DNA of 64,000 nt from NCBI RefSeq assembly GCF_963583255.1, contig NC_084813.1:15451799-15515798 (forward strand), written 5' to 3'. The notes beneath the pieces were generated by a model. The model did not search any database, was not told the DNA's origin, and was given only the letters and a program-made list of their open reading frames with translations. The DNA is from Pyrus communis (taxonomy: Eukaryota > Streptophyta > Magnoliopsida > Rosales > Rosaceae). Both the position numbers and the translations under genes were made by a program. Shown in pieces: positions 34,756 through 46,281 of the stretch (position 1 is its first letter; each line of letters starts with the position of its first letter).

Positions 34756-37119
34756 ATGGCTTTCTCTCTCCTCCATCTTCTCCTCTCTCTCATCATCTCT
34801 CTCTCCTCCCTATCCAACTTCTCAGCTTCTTCTTCTCCTGAAAATGATAATCAGAATGATGGTGGAAAAACCTTCATTGTTCAAGTCCAACCAGACTCCA
34901 AACCCTCCATTTTCCCAACCCACCATGACTGGTACTCCTCCTCCCTTTCCTCCCTCTCCTCCTCGTCCTCCCAACCCCCAACTATTCTCCACACTTACTC
35001 CACCGTCTTCCACGGCTTCTCAACCAAGCTCTCCCCTTCCCAAGCCAACCAACTCCAGTCCCTTAGCCACGTCATAAGTCTCATTCCAGAGCAAGTCCGC
35101 CACATCCACACCACCCGCTCCCCTGAATTCCTCGGCCTCCGAACCACGGACCCGGCAGGACTTCTCAAGGAGTCCGACTTTGGGTCCGACCTCGTCATCG
35201 GAGTCATCGACACCGGAATCTGGCCCGAACGCCAGTCCTTCCACGACCGAGAACTGGGCCCCATCCCCACCAAATGGAAAGGCAGCTGCGTTGCCGGGAA
35301 GGACTTTGCGGCGAACCTTTGCAACCGCAAGCTCATCGGTGCCCGTTTCTTCTCCGCCGGCTTCGAATCCACTAACGGCAAGATGAATGAGACCACGGAG
35401 TACCGATCCCCCAGAGACTCCGACGGCCACGGGACTCACACGGCCTCGATCGCCGCCGGACGGTACGTTTTCCCGGCGTCTACTCTCGGGTACGCCAAGG
35501 GAGTCGCAGCCGGCATGGCTCCCAAGGCACGGCTCGCCGCGTACAAGGTCTGCTGGAGCGCCGGCTGCTACGACTCCGACATCCTCGCCGCCTTCGACGC
35601 CGCCGTCGCCGACGGCTGTGACGTCGTGTCCCTCAGTGTAGGTGGCGTCGTCGTCCCGTACTACCTCGACGCCATAGCCATCGGCGCGTTCGGAGCCTCT
35701 GACGCCGGTGTCTTCGTGTCCGCGTCCGCCGGTAACGGCGGTCCGGGAGGGCTCACTGTCACCAATGTGGCTCCATGGGTGACAACCGTCGGCGCGGGAA
35801 CTATTGATCGGGACTTCCCGGCCGATGTGAAGCTCGGAAACGGAAGAACAATCCCGGGCATGAGTGTATATTCCGGGCCGGGTCTCGCAGCTGGTCGGAT
35901 GTACCCTCTGGTTTACGCTGATAGCGAAGGCAGCGACGGTTACTCCTCGTCCTTGTGTCTAGAAGGTTCTTTGAGTCAAGATTTGGTCAAAGGAAAGATC
36001 GTCGTATGCGACCGTGGTATTAATTCAAGAGCTGCGAAAGGCGATGTTGTGAGGAAAGCTGGAGGGGTTGGAATGATAATCGCCAATGGGGTTTTCGACG
36101 GTGAAGGACTTGTAGCAGACTGCCACGTGTTACCCGCCACCGCGGTTGGTGCCGCCACCGGAGACGAAATCAGAAGGTACATCACAGCTGCATCCAAGTC
36201 CAAATCGCCACCTACGGCTACAATTGTGTTTAAAGGGACCAGAATCCGGGTGCGTCCCGCTCCTGTCGTGGCTTCATTTTCTGCCCGCGGGCCGAACCCG
36301 CAAGCACCAGAGATATTGAAGCCGGACGTGATTGCGCCCGGGTTGAATATACTGGCAGCTTGGCCGGATAAGATTGGACCTTCCGGTGTTGCTTCGGATA
36401 AGAGAAATACGGAGTTTAACATACTCTCTGGGACATCAATGGCTTGTCCACATGTGTCTGGTTTGGCTGCTTTGTTGAAAGCAGCCCATCCAGACTGGAG
36501 TCCAGCTGCTATTAGGTCGGCCCTGATGACCACGGCTTACACCGTGGACAACAGAGGCGAGACCATGCTGGACGAGTCCAGTGGCAATACATCAACAGTC
36601 ATGGACTTTGGGGCAGGCCATGTTCATCCCCAAAAGGCAATGGACCCTGGATTGGTCTATGACATTACTTCTTATGATTATGTGAATTTCTTGTGCAACT
36701 ACAATTATACCACTAAGAACATACAAACGATCACTAGGAAGCTTGCAAATTGCAATGGGGCAAAGCGGGCTGGACATGCTGGGAACCTCAATTACCCTTC
36801 ATTGTCTGTGGTGTTTCAGCAGTACGGGAAGCATAAGATGAATACGCATTTTATCCGGACCGTCACGAACGTGGGCGGCCCCAAGTCTGTCTATCAGGTG
36901 AGGATCAGTCCACCGGCGGGGACGACAGTGACGGTGGAGCCGGAGAGGCTCGCGTTTAGGAGGGTGGGGCAGAAGTTGAATTTTCTTGTGAGGGTTCATG
37001 CTTTGGCAGTGAAGCTATCTCCTGGTAGCACTAGTGTGACGAGTGGTTCAATAGTTTGGTCAGATGGGAAGCACACCGTGACAAGTCCTCTGGTTGTGAC
37101 AATGCAACAACCTCTCTAA
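34756..37119 (+). CDS. SBT1.5: Subtilisin-like serine protease, SBT1.5 type (787 aa)
   Basis: A complete, intronless gene, as is common for SBT1 subtilases. A hydrophobic signal peptide (about residues 1-25) sends it to the secretory pathway and cell wall. An I9 inhibitor propeptide (about 38-121) ends at H-T-T-R-S-P-E-F-L, where the mature enzyme starts. The catalytic triad is D152 (V-I-D-T-G-I-W), H225 (D-G-H-G-T-H-T-A) and S561 (G-T-S-M-A-C-P-H), with oxyanion N327. A PA domain is inserted at about 380-480, and a fibronectin-III-like C-terminus spans about 690-785. The G-R-Y-V-F-P-A-S-T-L-G-Y block and C-D-R-G-I-N-S-R-A segment match my recollection of Arabidopsis SBT1.5. The family cleaves extracellular proteins and peptides; the substrate here is unknown. 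The 5' half is markedly richer in G+C than the 3' half. The ATG precedes the signal peptide directly. Confidence 0.95.
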   Translation: MAFSLLHLLLSLIISLSSLSNFSASSSPENDNQNDGGKTFIVQVQPDSKPSIFPTHHDWYSSSLSSLSSSSSQPPTILHTYSTVFHGFSTKLSPSQANQLQSLSHVISLIPEQVRHIHTTRSPEFLGLRTTDPAGLLKESDFGSDLVIGVIDTGIWPERQSFHDRELGPIPTKWKGSCVAGKDFAANLCNRKLIGARFFSAGFESTNGKMNETTEYRSPRDSDGHGTHTASIAAGRYVFPASTLGYAKGVAAGMAPKARLAAYKVCWSAGCYDSDILAAFDAAVADGCDVVSLSVGGVVVPYYLDAIAIGAFGASDAGVFVSASAGNGGPGGLTVTNVAPWVTTVGAGTIDRDFPADVKLGNGRTIPGMSVYSGPGLAAGRMYPLVYADSEGSDGYSSSLCLEGSLSQDLVKGKIVVCDRGINSRAAKGDVVRKAGGVGMIIANGVFDGEGLVADCHVLPATAVGAATGDEIRRYITAASKSKSPPTATIVFKGTRIRVRPAPVVASFSARGPNPQAPEILKPDVIAPGLNILAAWPDKIGPSGVASDKRNTEFNILSGTSMACPHVSGLAALLKAAHPDWSPAAIRSALMTTAYTVDNRGETMLDESSGNTSTVMDFGAGHVHPQKAMDPGLVYDITSYDYVNFLCNYNYTTKNIQTITRKLANCNGAKRAGHAGNLNYPSLSVVFQQYGKHKMNTHFIRTVTNVGGPKSVYQVRISPPAGTTVTVEPERLAFRRVGQKLNFLVRVHALAVKLSPGSTSVTSGSIVWSDGKHTVTSPLVVTMQQPL

Positions 37120-37503
37120 GGTGCTTTGTGTGTAATTAGGGTTTTGGGTTTTAGGAATTTTGCACTCCTAGTTACAAAAATCATAAGTTATCTCTCTATA
37201 TATTTTTTATATGCATGTATAATCAGAGTGATGTTTTTCAAGGTTTTCTAGTCCGGAAAACTGGTGGCGTTGGTTTGGTTTGTTTTAATCTTAAAAATCG
37301 AAAGCATTTGTAGAACGAAAACTTGTTCTGATTAGTTTGTAAGTTTGTTTTGGTCAAAGTTGCATGTCATCCGTTATACATCCGTGTAAGCATAGCACTC
37401 CGTCACGTATACTCATACAGAATGTACCCCGATGACGCAAATAACTAGTCACGAGATCAGTGTTATATTCATTCATATACTCCACACACAAGTATTTGTC
37501 GTG
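37120..37503 (+). other. 3' flank of the subtilase gene
   Basis: AT-rich, and probably includes the 3' untranslated region. No canonical AATAAA was found; plant poly(A) signals are often degenerate. Confidence 0.4.
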
Positions 37504-37703
37504 GGAATCGGATCCCTTCTTGAGTTTAGGAGGTTGAGCCTCTTGAACAAAAGATTTGGATTGTTGAAATTTGATTCAACGGTTACAAACAGGGGATCTT
37601 TCTAAAAGTTATAATAATTTCAGTTCTTAGATTAAATTTCAACGATTCAAATCATTTGCTCAAGAAGCTCAGTCTCCCAAGCTCAGGAGGGAACGTGGTT
37701 CCT
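37504..37703. repeat. Long imperfect hairpin (foldback MITE), about 200 bp
   Basis: The left arm (about 37504-37575) is the imperfect reverse complement of the right arm (about 37632-37703). For example, TTCTTGAGTTTAGGAGGTTG pairs with the segment read backwards as CTCCTGAGCTTGGGAGACTG, and GATTGTTGAAATTTGATT pairs with AATCGTTGAAATTTAATC. Only about 50 bp separates the arms. It lies about 385 bp after the subtilase stop codon. Confidence 0.8.
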
Positions 37704-38144
37704 TTATCTTGCACATAGGCAAACTGCTGTGTCAGCTAAAACATTGAGATGAGATTAAGACAAGAATCATGTGGGGCACTTGAAAGTTTGAAACAGAAAC
37801 TGGCTTAGTTCATATTTTGTTTTATTATATTTGGTAACTGAAAGACTTTTCCAGGTTGCGTAACTTTTGAGGTTCACATGAATGGAGTAGGATTCTCTAC
37901 CATTCTATTTCCATTCTTTTTTCTTTCATCCCTTCACGTATTGATTTTTGTCTTATTATCTCTATAAAAAAAATCAATGAAAAATGTTAACGTGGCTTAA
38001 CCGTAATCGTTCAAATAGAGGGGGATGGAAAGGGAGAGAGATTCGGAGGGTAGAAAATCCTACTTCCACATGGATACTAGTATGGTCCTAAACCTGCAAA
38101 TTAAATTTGAAACCAAAAATAACACAAACTGGATAGATTCTTAA
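37704..38144. other. No recognisable gene
   Basis: Intergenic DNA between the hairpin and the following MITE. Confidence 0.5.
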
Positions 38145-38770
38145 GAGCAATTTTACCCTTAAAGACTTTGAGCCAGCACCCAGCCGATTTATCCACTTAG
38201 TGAACAGTAATAGACCCTAATGAATAGTAATAAACCAAAGCATCTCCACCCCTAAAAAAAATGTGCTAGCACCCAGTCTAAAAATGCTCAGGCACAAACG
38301 ATCTCTACTCTTACAAAATGCGCTGGCACCCAGCCCATTTAATTTTTTTTATAAAAGAATAAATAAATAAAATAGTTTTAATTTCGGATAAGATTTGGGG
38401 GAAAACGTGGACCATTAATCTTTGATCGGACGATCCAGATCAAAACTGAAATTCAATTTTTTTTACCGTTGGAAATCCAACGGCAGAGAGTGGGCCACGT
38501 CACCTACCCGGTGTGAGATGTGAGTGCGCCTACGCCACAGACCCTACCTCTGAACAGTTGTCGGGTACTCGTGCCCACGGTCATGTGAACGCCACGCGCT
38601 AGGCGCAAAACAAAAAAGGGGCTGGTCCCTTGGTCAGTCAAGTTTGGGCTAGCCTGGAGACCAGCTTGGACTGGGTGCCAGGCAAGTTTGTGGGCTGGAG
38701 TGGATTTACTGAGTCCTAGCCTGGTTTTTTTACTGGGTACCGGCCTAATGTGCCTCTGGTGGAAGTGCTC
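38145..38770. mobile_element. PIF/Harbinger-like MITE (626 bp)
   Basis: The ends are GAGCAATTTTACCC (left) and GAGCACTTCCACC (right, reverse complement), with TAA duplications at 38142-38144 and 38771-38773. The interior shares phrases with the right part of the ORF1-bearing element at 40240-42276, such as the GATCGGACGATCCAGATC and GCCACGTCA segments. It is probably a deletion derivative of that type (inference). Confidence 0.8.
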
Positions 38771-38773
38771 TAA

Positions 38774-40239
38774 GGGGTTACATTTTTCTACATTATGATC
38801 TAAGATGTTCTGTTATTCAAAGTTAAAGCCAATCTATTATGATGAAAAATCTGAACAAAGAAGACCATAAACAAGAATCGTAGCGAACTCCAACTGTTGG
38901 TCTAGTGAAAAAGCAAGCAAAGAAATAGAGCTCTCAATCCGAGTTCGAACTCTTATGGATTTATATTTTGGGATTACCAGCTCTGCTTTGGCCATACTAT
39001 TTGACCCTAGAGAGGAGATTAGTCTATCACTACTGTGTGGTGCAGATATTTCATTTAAATATATGCACTTCTTATGTAGATAAGTCTATCACTACTGTGT
39101 GGTGCAGATATTTCATTTAAATATCTGCACTTCTTATGTAGATACAGTGGCGGAACAAGGATTCGAATCTTAGTATCGAGAGAATTTGTCGAGTGTTGTC
39201 CATGCAACTTGTCAAGATATATTTAGCTGGTATTACATCAAAAACTTAGTAGGTACAAAGAGAGCCGTACAAAACATTCAAAGGATCCTCAAAAGACCTT
39301 TATATGTATATTTTCTAAACTCTAGGTGGTTATGAGACCACCTATGTCCAAATGTGCATCCATCTCTATATATAGGTATACACGTGTGTTTTATAATTTT
39401 TCAGCATTCCCAAATGGATTACACTAACCATGAATAATTGTATACTTCAGACCAAATAAAAAAGCTACAATTTGCAAAGCATCAAGGCATTGTATACATT
39501 GTTGCATGCATAAATTTACTTCAGAAGTCAGAACGTTAAAATTTAGACGCTAATTTGAACAAAATTTCGTATGCATTGATGCGTACTTTGACATATATGC
39601 AAAGAGCGTTGCTAGACGCCCCATTGTGCTATTTTTTCACTCACATTATAATCACACCCACCATTAATTTTTTTTTTTTTTAATCTAAAACTATCTTCCC
39701 ATTAGTGATGGCAACCGTTCGATTTGGGAACAAAAATGTCATATTCACCCCCCTAACTACGAAAATTAATCATATTCATAACTGCAAATTAACTATCTAG
39801 ATTATCCATAACTATACATGTCCGTAATGGAGTCATTATCGGTTAACGGTTATATCCATCTTCGTCAATAAAAAAAAATGTATTCGTTCAACTAACACTT
39901 TATAATTTAATAGATACTAATCTCGTCATTAAATATTCACGTCCAAATAAACATAACAATAATTTCTAGAAGTGTTCATGATAAGCCAAATATGATAGCA
40001 TATTAAGGCATATTAGTCCCATGAAAAAAGAAAAGGAATGAGAAAAACAAATACAATAACCACTACGGGAGAAACACAGAAGAAATTTTTAAATAATTTC
40101 AATATGTGTGAATACTATACTGTATTATTCGGGAACGGATATGGACCAAAGAACCCTATCTATAACCCTTATTTGAAACCATAACCGAATAACATTCACA
40201 ATTCTTATCCATAGCTGTAAAATATTCGAATTTTCAATC
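38774..40239. other. Intergenic DNA with a short tandem duplication
   Basis: No gene seen. Two 62-bp tandem units lie at 39021-39144 (each starting AGTCTATCACTACTGTGTGG). A T-tract lies near 39668-39681. Confidence 0.5.
39021..39144 (+). repeat. 62-bp tandem duplication, two units
   Basis: Unit 1 starts at 39021 and unit 2 at 39083. They are almost identical through TTATGTAGAT. Confidence 0.9.
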
Positions 40240-41505
40240 TCAAATCCCTCTCATTCGAATGGTTATTGGATCTTGTTGAGCCCGTCTTTCTTCTCTAACA
40301 TGTTCCCTTTCTTGCCTAAGTAGCTCTCTTTCTCTCTCATTAGCATAAAATTCTCTCTCAACAGCTGCTGCTTTTGCTTCCTCTCTAGCCTTATCAGCCT
40401 CATCTTTCGCCAATTCCCTCGCCAAAGTCAATTCACCTTGGCGAGTAAGTTCTTCCATGAACTTTGCATAATCATTCTTGGAAGCACTCCCTTTTCTCTT
40501 TGAAGCCTTCTTACCTTGAGGCCTAATTGGATAACGGGTCGAACCCGACGCTTGTTCAGGGAGGGGCGTTTCGGGCACTCCTTCTGCATCATCTTCATCA
40601 ACATGCGAGACATGATCGGGTGTAGAGTGTAGAGGGGTGCTGTTCATGTGCACTTCTGGACCGACTGGCACAACTCTAAATTTAGGACAATCTTTGACAA
40701 TATTCCAACATTCCCACTGGTTAAATGATTTATTTTTGCTTTTGGTTTTGGCAGCGTACCAGGCTTGTGCTTGAAGTTCCTACACAATAAAAATAAGTAA
40801 CAAATAAATAATACAAATAAATAATTATAATGAAAATAAGTAACAAATAAATAATACAAATAAATAATTATAATGAAAATAAGTAACAAATAAATAATAC
40901 AAACAACATAGTTATAATGTAAGTAGGTAAGAAATAAATAATACAAATAATAAATAATAAATTATGTAGGCAAATAATAAATAATAAATTATGTAGGTAA
41001 CAAATAAATAATACAAATAATAAATAATAAATAAATAATAAATAATACAAACAATAAATAATAAATTATGACGGTAACAAATAAATAATGCAAACAATAA
41101 ATAATAAATTTTGTACGTAACAAATAAATAATACAAACAATAAATAATAATACAAACAAATAAATAATACAAACAAATAATTATAATGTAAATTTGGGTA
41201 TCAAATAAATAATATATTGTTACCTGATCCGAGTAATTTTCCCCACTTCGAATATTACTACTAGCTTGTGCCAAGGCGTCTCTCCACGTACTAAACGATT
41301 GGCTAAGTAATTTCCAACGACTGGACATCGATTCTTTGGTTCTTTTCCCACCAATTTTCTGAAGAAAATTGATATGAATAAGACTCCACATCTCTCGCAA
41401 CTGCATCTCATTACCCGTAAGCGAACTATGAGTAACTTCAACCCAGCTAGTACACAACGCAACATCTTAAATAAGCGACCAATTCGTACCTGCACTAGTG
41501 GTCAT
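40240..41505 (-). pseudogene. PIF/Harbinger ORF1-type gene (Myb/SANT-like plus NAM-associated C-terminus)
   Basis: Two exons on the minus strand. Exon 1 runs 41505-41224, ending in CAG before a GT donor (41223-41222). Exon 2 runs 40779-40240 after an AG acceptor (41-base junction region at 40781-40780). The frame is kept across the splice, ...N-Y-S-D-Q then E-L-Q-A-Q-A-W-Y. Exon 1 begins M-T-T-S-A-G-T-N-W-S-L-I and then hits TAA at 41469-41467, where the family usually has an acidic residue. The frame continues as D-V-A-L-C-T-S-W-V-E-V-T-H and a SANT-like W-x-L segment. Exon 2 ends in a Glu/Arg-rich coiled coil. Such proteins assist Harbinger transposases by binding DNA and aiding nuclear entry. 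Plant annotations often call them GST-T3-like or NAM-like. Translation could restart at the Met at 41457, so complete loss of function is not certain. No transposase lies nearby. Confidence 0.75.
40790..41220 (-). repeat. AT-rich minisatellite filling the ORF1 intron
   Basis: Units of the type AACAAATAAATAATACAAA recur through the whole intron with variable spacers (ATTATAATG, AATTATGTAGGT). Translations of this region give Tyr/Ile/Leu-rich peptides that are artefacts. Confidence 0.9.
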
Positions 41506-42276
41506 TTTGTTGAAAAAAAAAAGGATTCAAACTTTGAGACAAAGAAAGGAATGTGATTGAAAGTAGTTGAGAAAATATGAAATTTTTGTGTAAGGTAGAT
41601 GATAATGAGAAGGTATTTATAGAAAAGTAAAAACAATTTTTTTTACATTTTTTTTCATATTTTTCAGATTTTTTTTTTGAATTTTTTTTGAATTTTTTAC
41701 ATTTTTTTTTAAATTTTTATTCAATTAATTAATCTCTGCCGTTGGATATAAAAAAATTTGAATTCCAACACTCCAGATTGTGCCACGTGTCACAACGGTA
41801 ACTTTTCTTAATTTTAAAACTATTTTTTCATTTATTTTTTTATTTATAAAGAATATTAATATCCACCGTTGATCTCAGATCGAACGATGGATATTAAATC
41901 TGACTTTTTTTTTTTTTTTACCGTTGAGATCGAACGGTCCAAATTAAGTAACCGTTGAGATCTAACAGACCGTGGGAAGCCACGTGGCTTCCCAACGGTA
42001 ACTGACAAACTTTTTTTTTCTTTTGATTTTTGTGTGGGCGACGCACCCCCACGCGCGAGTGGGGTGCACGCGCCTGACACAAAAAAAATTTAGTATTCCC
42101 TGACGCCAGGCTGACGTCACATAGCCCTCAGGCTCTCGGGCTGGCAATTCGCCACGGGCCCGGAGCTCGGGCCTCCACCTTCGATCGGGCTAGCCCACGC
42201 TGGAGCCCTCCCACCGGCCCTCGGGCCCTTGTTTTCTCCACTGTCCCCCGAGGCAAACCCAACGCTGGGCTTGCTC
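41506..42276 (-). mobile_element. Terminal part of the PIF/Harbinger-like element
   Basis: Non-coding DNA beyond ORF1 that ends AACGCTGGGCTTGCTC at 42276, next to TTA. Reading inward it starts GAGCAAGCCC, the same GAGCA end as the MITEs at 30481 and 38145. It includes AACGGT-repeat phrases (about 41740-42000). I could not find the opposite end, so the element is probably truncated. Confidence 0.6.
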
Positions 42277-42537
42277 TTATTCACAGTTATTGGATTTAAT
42301 AGGTTTACTTGCCATCCGTACTTGCCACCCACCATTATTCCCTAACTATCCCTCATACCCTAAGTTTAAAAAAATAAAAATAAAAAGACTGAAAAACTAA
42401 AAACACAAACCAACAGTCACAACGCTACTCACCCCAACTGATGACAATAAACCAGTTACAACCCCTCCTGGCGGCAACTCCTTTTCTCCTATCCGATGCC
42501 TTTGTTTCCTTCCTCTCTTTTATTTCCCCTTTCTGTC

Positions 42538-42538
<1 letters not shown>

Positions 42539-42590
<52 letters not shown>
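42539..42590. repeat. (CT)n microsatellite
   Basis: About 25 uninterrupted CT dinucleotides, located after a CT-rich stretch that starts near 42500. Confidence 0.95.
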
Positions 42591-42593
<3 letters not shown>

Positions 42594-43199
42594 GCTTCCC
42601 ACACCAAATCTATATTTAACACAGTAAACATCAAAACTGAAACTTCTTAGGAAGACAGGGGAATGGAGGAGGAGGGAGAGAGAGAAACGGGCTGGGATCT
42701 TCATCCCATTTTTAAAAAATATATTAGAATGAATTTCAAATAGGGTATTTTGAGTGATAAAATAGAACAAGTGAGTGGCTTTTTGCAACATATGTAACGT
42801 TAAGGAGATCAAATTTTAAAAATAAATTTGCAAATCAAATGATGTGTCACCAATAAAAAATAAGCATGTTAATTACATTTAAATAATAATTCAATCATCA
42901 ACATCCACATAAATTGATTTATACATTTAATTTCCTTAACATTACCCTTTGCAACACTTATATGCAAGTCTAATGAAGATATCTAGCAAGCCTGTTGTTT
43001 GGGCTTTTTTTTCACGATCAACTTAACTTGATCCAATGTAAAGTAAGCTCTTAATGAATGTTTCATTTTTTTTCGGAATGCCTTTTAAGTTTCGTCTTGA
43101 TTTGGTTTGAACTTCAGTCCGTTGACATATCTTACCCGATGCTCCTAGCTATAAAACCCAAAAGCAGTGATGAGGATCTGTCTGCCTAAAACTGAAGCA
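42591..43199. other. No recognisable gene
   Basis: AT-rich DNA leading into the decayed copia element. The start of that element cannot be fixed here. Confidence 0.4.
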
Positions 43200-46129
43200 T
43201 AATCAAGGTTTATGTACTCAAAAGGCAATTAATCCGTTTGATAAAAGCAACTTGGCCGGAAAAATGTCACTTATTAAGAAAGTGCTTTGCATCCATGTCG
43301 CATGATGACATGTCTTTGGCATGCTTCGTTTGGTTATTTGAAGAAGTTATTTTCGAATTTGTTTTCGAAGTTTGATGTTTCTAGCTTTCAGTGTAGTACT
43401 TGTAAGCCATCGTATTTTGTATTCTCCAAGTTTGAATAAAAGTTTAGATCCTTTTATGACCATTCATTCTAATGTATGGAGTCCTTCCAAGCACACTACT
43501 TTGGGAGGGGCTCATTCGTTTGTTACATTTCCTGATGATTGTACCCAAATGACATGGATTTGTCTTATGAAAACTAAAGACGAAGTGAATAAATTGTTCC
43601 AAGGGTTCCATAAAATGATTTAATGTCAGCACAGAGCTTAAATACAAGTGTTTTGCAGTGATAATGAAGGTGAATATTTGGGGTACCGAATTGAACAAAT
43701 ACTTAGCCAATTGTGTTATTGTTCATTATACTACATATCCTTACACGCCACAACAGAATGGAGTGGCAAACTAAAGAATCGACATCTCCTTGAGGTTATT
43801 CGAGGTTCACTCTTGGAGAGTCATGCGCCATTGCAGTATTGGGGGAAACTCTTTCGTCCACTGCCTACTTGATCAACCGGTTCTCTCTAGTACATTCGAT
43901 TTTCGTACCCCTTATGCAGTCCTCACCTAGCATGTCCCAGCGTCATCCTCAACCAACCTCCCTCCAGATGTGTTTGGTTTTACTACTTTTATTCGTCTTT
44001 ATCCGCACCAACAAAATAAATTGAGTATCAAGCACTTTGATGGGTATACCAGGGGTATGTCATTAATCAGAAAGGTTATTGGTGTTATCATCCTCTTACT
44101 CAGATGATGTATATTACCATGGATGTTATCTTTCATGAATCCACCATTTACTTTGCAAATAAGTTTGAACTTCATGGAGAGAAACAAAGTGGAGTCTAGA
44201 CGTTTGAAGTCACACAACACTCAAATATTGACTTGGAAACATGTGGTGAAATTTTGGATTTAAGTGGTGAACGTCAAACAGTAAAGTGAATCAGTCAATT
44301 CCTGAAATAACCATTGTCGATTAGTCCGCTGATCAGCTCATTACCCTAAGTCGTCGATCAGCCCACAACCGATCCAACCGCCGATTAGTCCACTACCGAT
44401 CAGTCTACTGATCAGCCATCTAAAGTCCCCATAGCAGTTTATGAGACCCCCAAACCAATTGTTGTCCGATACTCCGATTACCTCAAAAGGACTTTCCTCC
44501 TCGAATTACACGCAATATCCCGAAAGTTACATATGAACCGGACCTTACTAGTAAAGTCAAATACCCTATGAGTAATTATGTGTCAAGCCATAGGCTATTG
44601 AAGTCATATTTGTTACTTGTGAATCAATTATCTTTTGTATCTATTCCTAACCATTCGCAAGAAGCCTTTGCTGATATAAGGTGGAGAGTTGCAATGGACG
44701 AAAAGATGAATTACTTAAAAAGAATGAGACATGGGAGATCGTTGACTTACCAGCTTGTAAGAAATCTGTAGGTTGCCTATGGGTTTACATAGTGAAATAT
44801 AATTCAGACGAATCGATCAAAAGATACAAGGTAAGGCTTGTGACGAAGGGATACACTTAGACATATAGAATTGATTATGACGAGACATTTGCTCTAACAG
44901 CGAAACTTAATACAGTTAGAATCCTCTTGTAACTGGCAGCAAATCTTGATTGGCAACTGCACTAATTCGATATGAATATGTTTTTCTACATTGAGAGTTA
45001 ACTAAAGAAGTGTACATGAGGCTCCCACCTAGTTCGAACAAGTTGGCTGAACATTGAAATAAAGTGTGTCGATTAAAGAAATCATTGTATGGTCTAAAAG
45101 TCATCGGGAGCATGGTTAGGGTGATCCACGAAGTCTATGAGAGCATTGGATTACAAGCAAAGTAACTATGATCATACTTTGTTCTTGAAGAAAAAGTAGA
45201 AAGCTAAGATTACAATACTCATTGTCTATGTAGATGTTATGATAGTAACATGAGATGATCCTAAGGAGCAACAAGCTATTGCATAGTTATTTGGCACGTG
45301 AGTTCGAGATGAAAGATCTTGGTCCACTAAAGTATTGTTTGGGTATTGAAGTTGCCCGTTTCGAGGATGGTATCTATATGTCACAGAGGAATATTCTCTT
45401 TATTTTCAACTTGTCGACCAATTGATACGCCGTAAGAATAAAGCTTGAAGTTGTGGTTTGATCCGGATCAACCACCATGCGATAAAAGAGATACCAACGG
45501 TTGGTAGGAAGATTAATGTATCGGACTCATACGTTGCCCAACTTGGCTTAAGCTTTAAGTGTGGTAAGTCAATTTATACATGATCCTGGGAAGCAACATA
45601 TGGATGCATTGATGCGAATCTCATGATATGTGAAGTCAACTCCACGTAAAGGGATATTGTTCTCGAAGAGTGGTCATTTGAAGGTTGAAGTATACACATA
45701 TGCCGATAGGTAACTTCACGTTTGTGGGAGGTAATATGGTTGCTTGGAGAATTGAGAAACAGAATGTTGTTGCTCGCTCAAGTGCCGAAGCAGAGTATAG
45801 GGGAGTGCTTTGAGAACTATTGAAATGCTTTGGTTATGGACTTTCTTGAGGGATTTGGGATATCTCCGGAAGAAGCCATGAAGTTCTATTGTGACTGTAA
45901 AGTTGCATGTGGGGTCGCACCTAATCCAGCTCATCATGATCGAATGAAAAATCTAGAAGTAGATTCTTCACCAAGGAGAAGCTAGGCTGGAAGATTATTG
46001 AAATACCAAGAGTTAAATCTGAAGATCAACTTGTCGATGTCTTAATGAAAGCAGTATCGAATATGATACTTGCAAGACTTGTAGGCAAGTTGGGCATGTT
46101 CAAAATTGATGCAACAACTTGAGGAGGAA
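43200..46129 (+). pseudogene. Decayed copia pol (integrase, reverse transcriptase, RNase H)
   Basis: Recognisable pieces in order, in shifting frames: integrase core remnants (about 43440-43620 and S-D-N-E-G-E-Y near 43660), then the RT lead-in G-C-L-W-V-Y...Y-K-V-R-L-V-T-K-G-Y-T (about 44770-44860) and Y-D-E-T-F-A. The polymerase site reads Y-V-D-V near 45228, where the second catalytic Asp is Val. The RNase H block V-A-W-R...A-R-S-S-A-E-A-E-Y-R is near 45735-45800. The tail D-Q-L-V-D-V-L-M-K-A-V lies near 46025. Multiple stops and frameshifts make it inactive. The DNA at about 44280-44560, between integrase and RT, is Pro/Ser-coding filler typical of copia. Confidence 0.85.
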
Positions 46130-46281
46130 TGTTAGAATATGTTAGCATAGGGATGTGAATATTGTAATTGATTGTACTGAGGATTTCTTTCTTTTGTAAA
46201 TTTCCTAGATTAATTGGGACTAGGGTTGTATAACTATATATATTTTCTCTGAGTGAGAAGAATAATATTAAAGCATTCACA
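46130..46281 (+). repeat. 3' LTR of the decayed copia element (about 152 bp)
   Basis: Starts TGTTAGAATATGTTAGC after a GAGGAGGA purine run and ends in GTGAGAAGAATAATATTAAAGCATTCACA. It closely resembles the LTR at 22352-22502 in length and ending. The right border is approximate. Confidence 0.7.

Noticed and set aside
34822..36999. Several antisense and alternate-frame open frames over the subtilase
   Set aside because: Shadows of a G+C-rich coding region; the plus-strand 787-codon frame has all the domain evidence.
40644..41457. Tyr/Ile/Leu-rich open frames on the minus strand
   Set aside because: They read through the intron minisatellite of the ORF1-type gene; the spliced frame explains the conserved parts.
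42425..42812. Open frames of alternating Arg-Glu or Ser-Leu
   Set aside because: Products of the (CT)n microsatellite.
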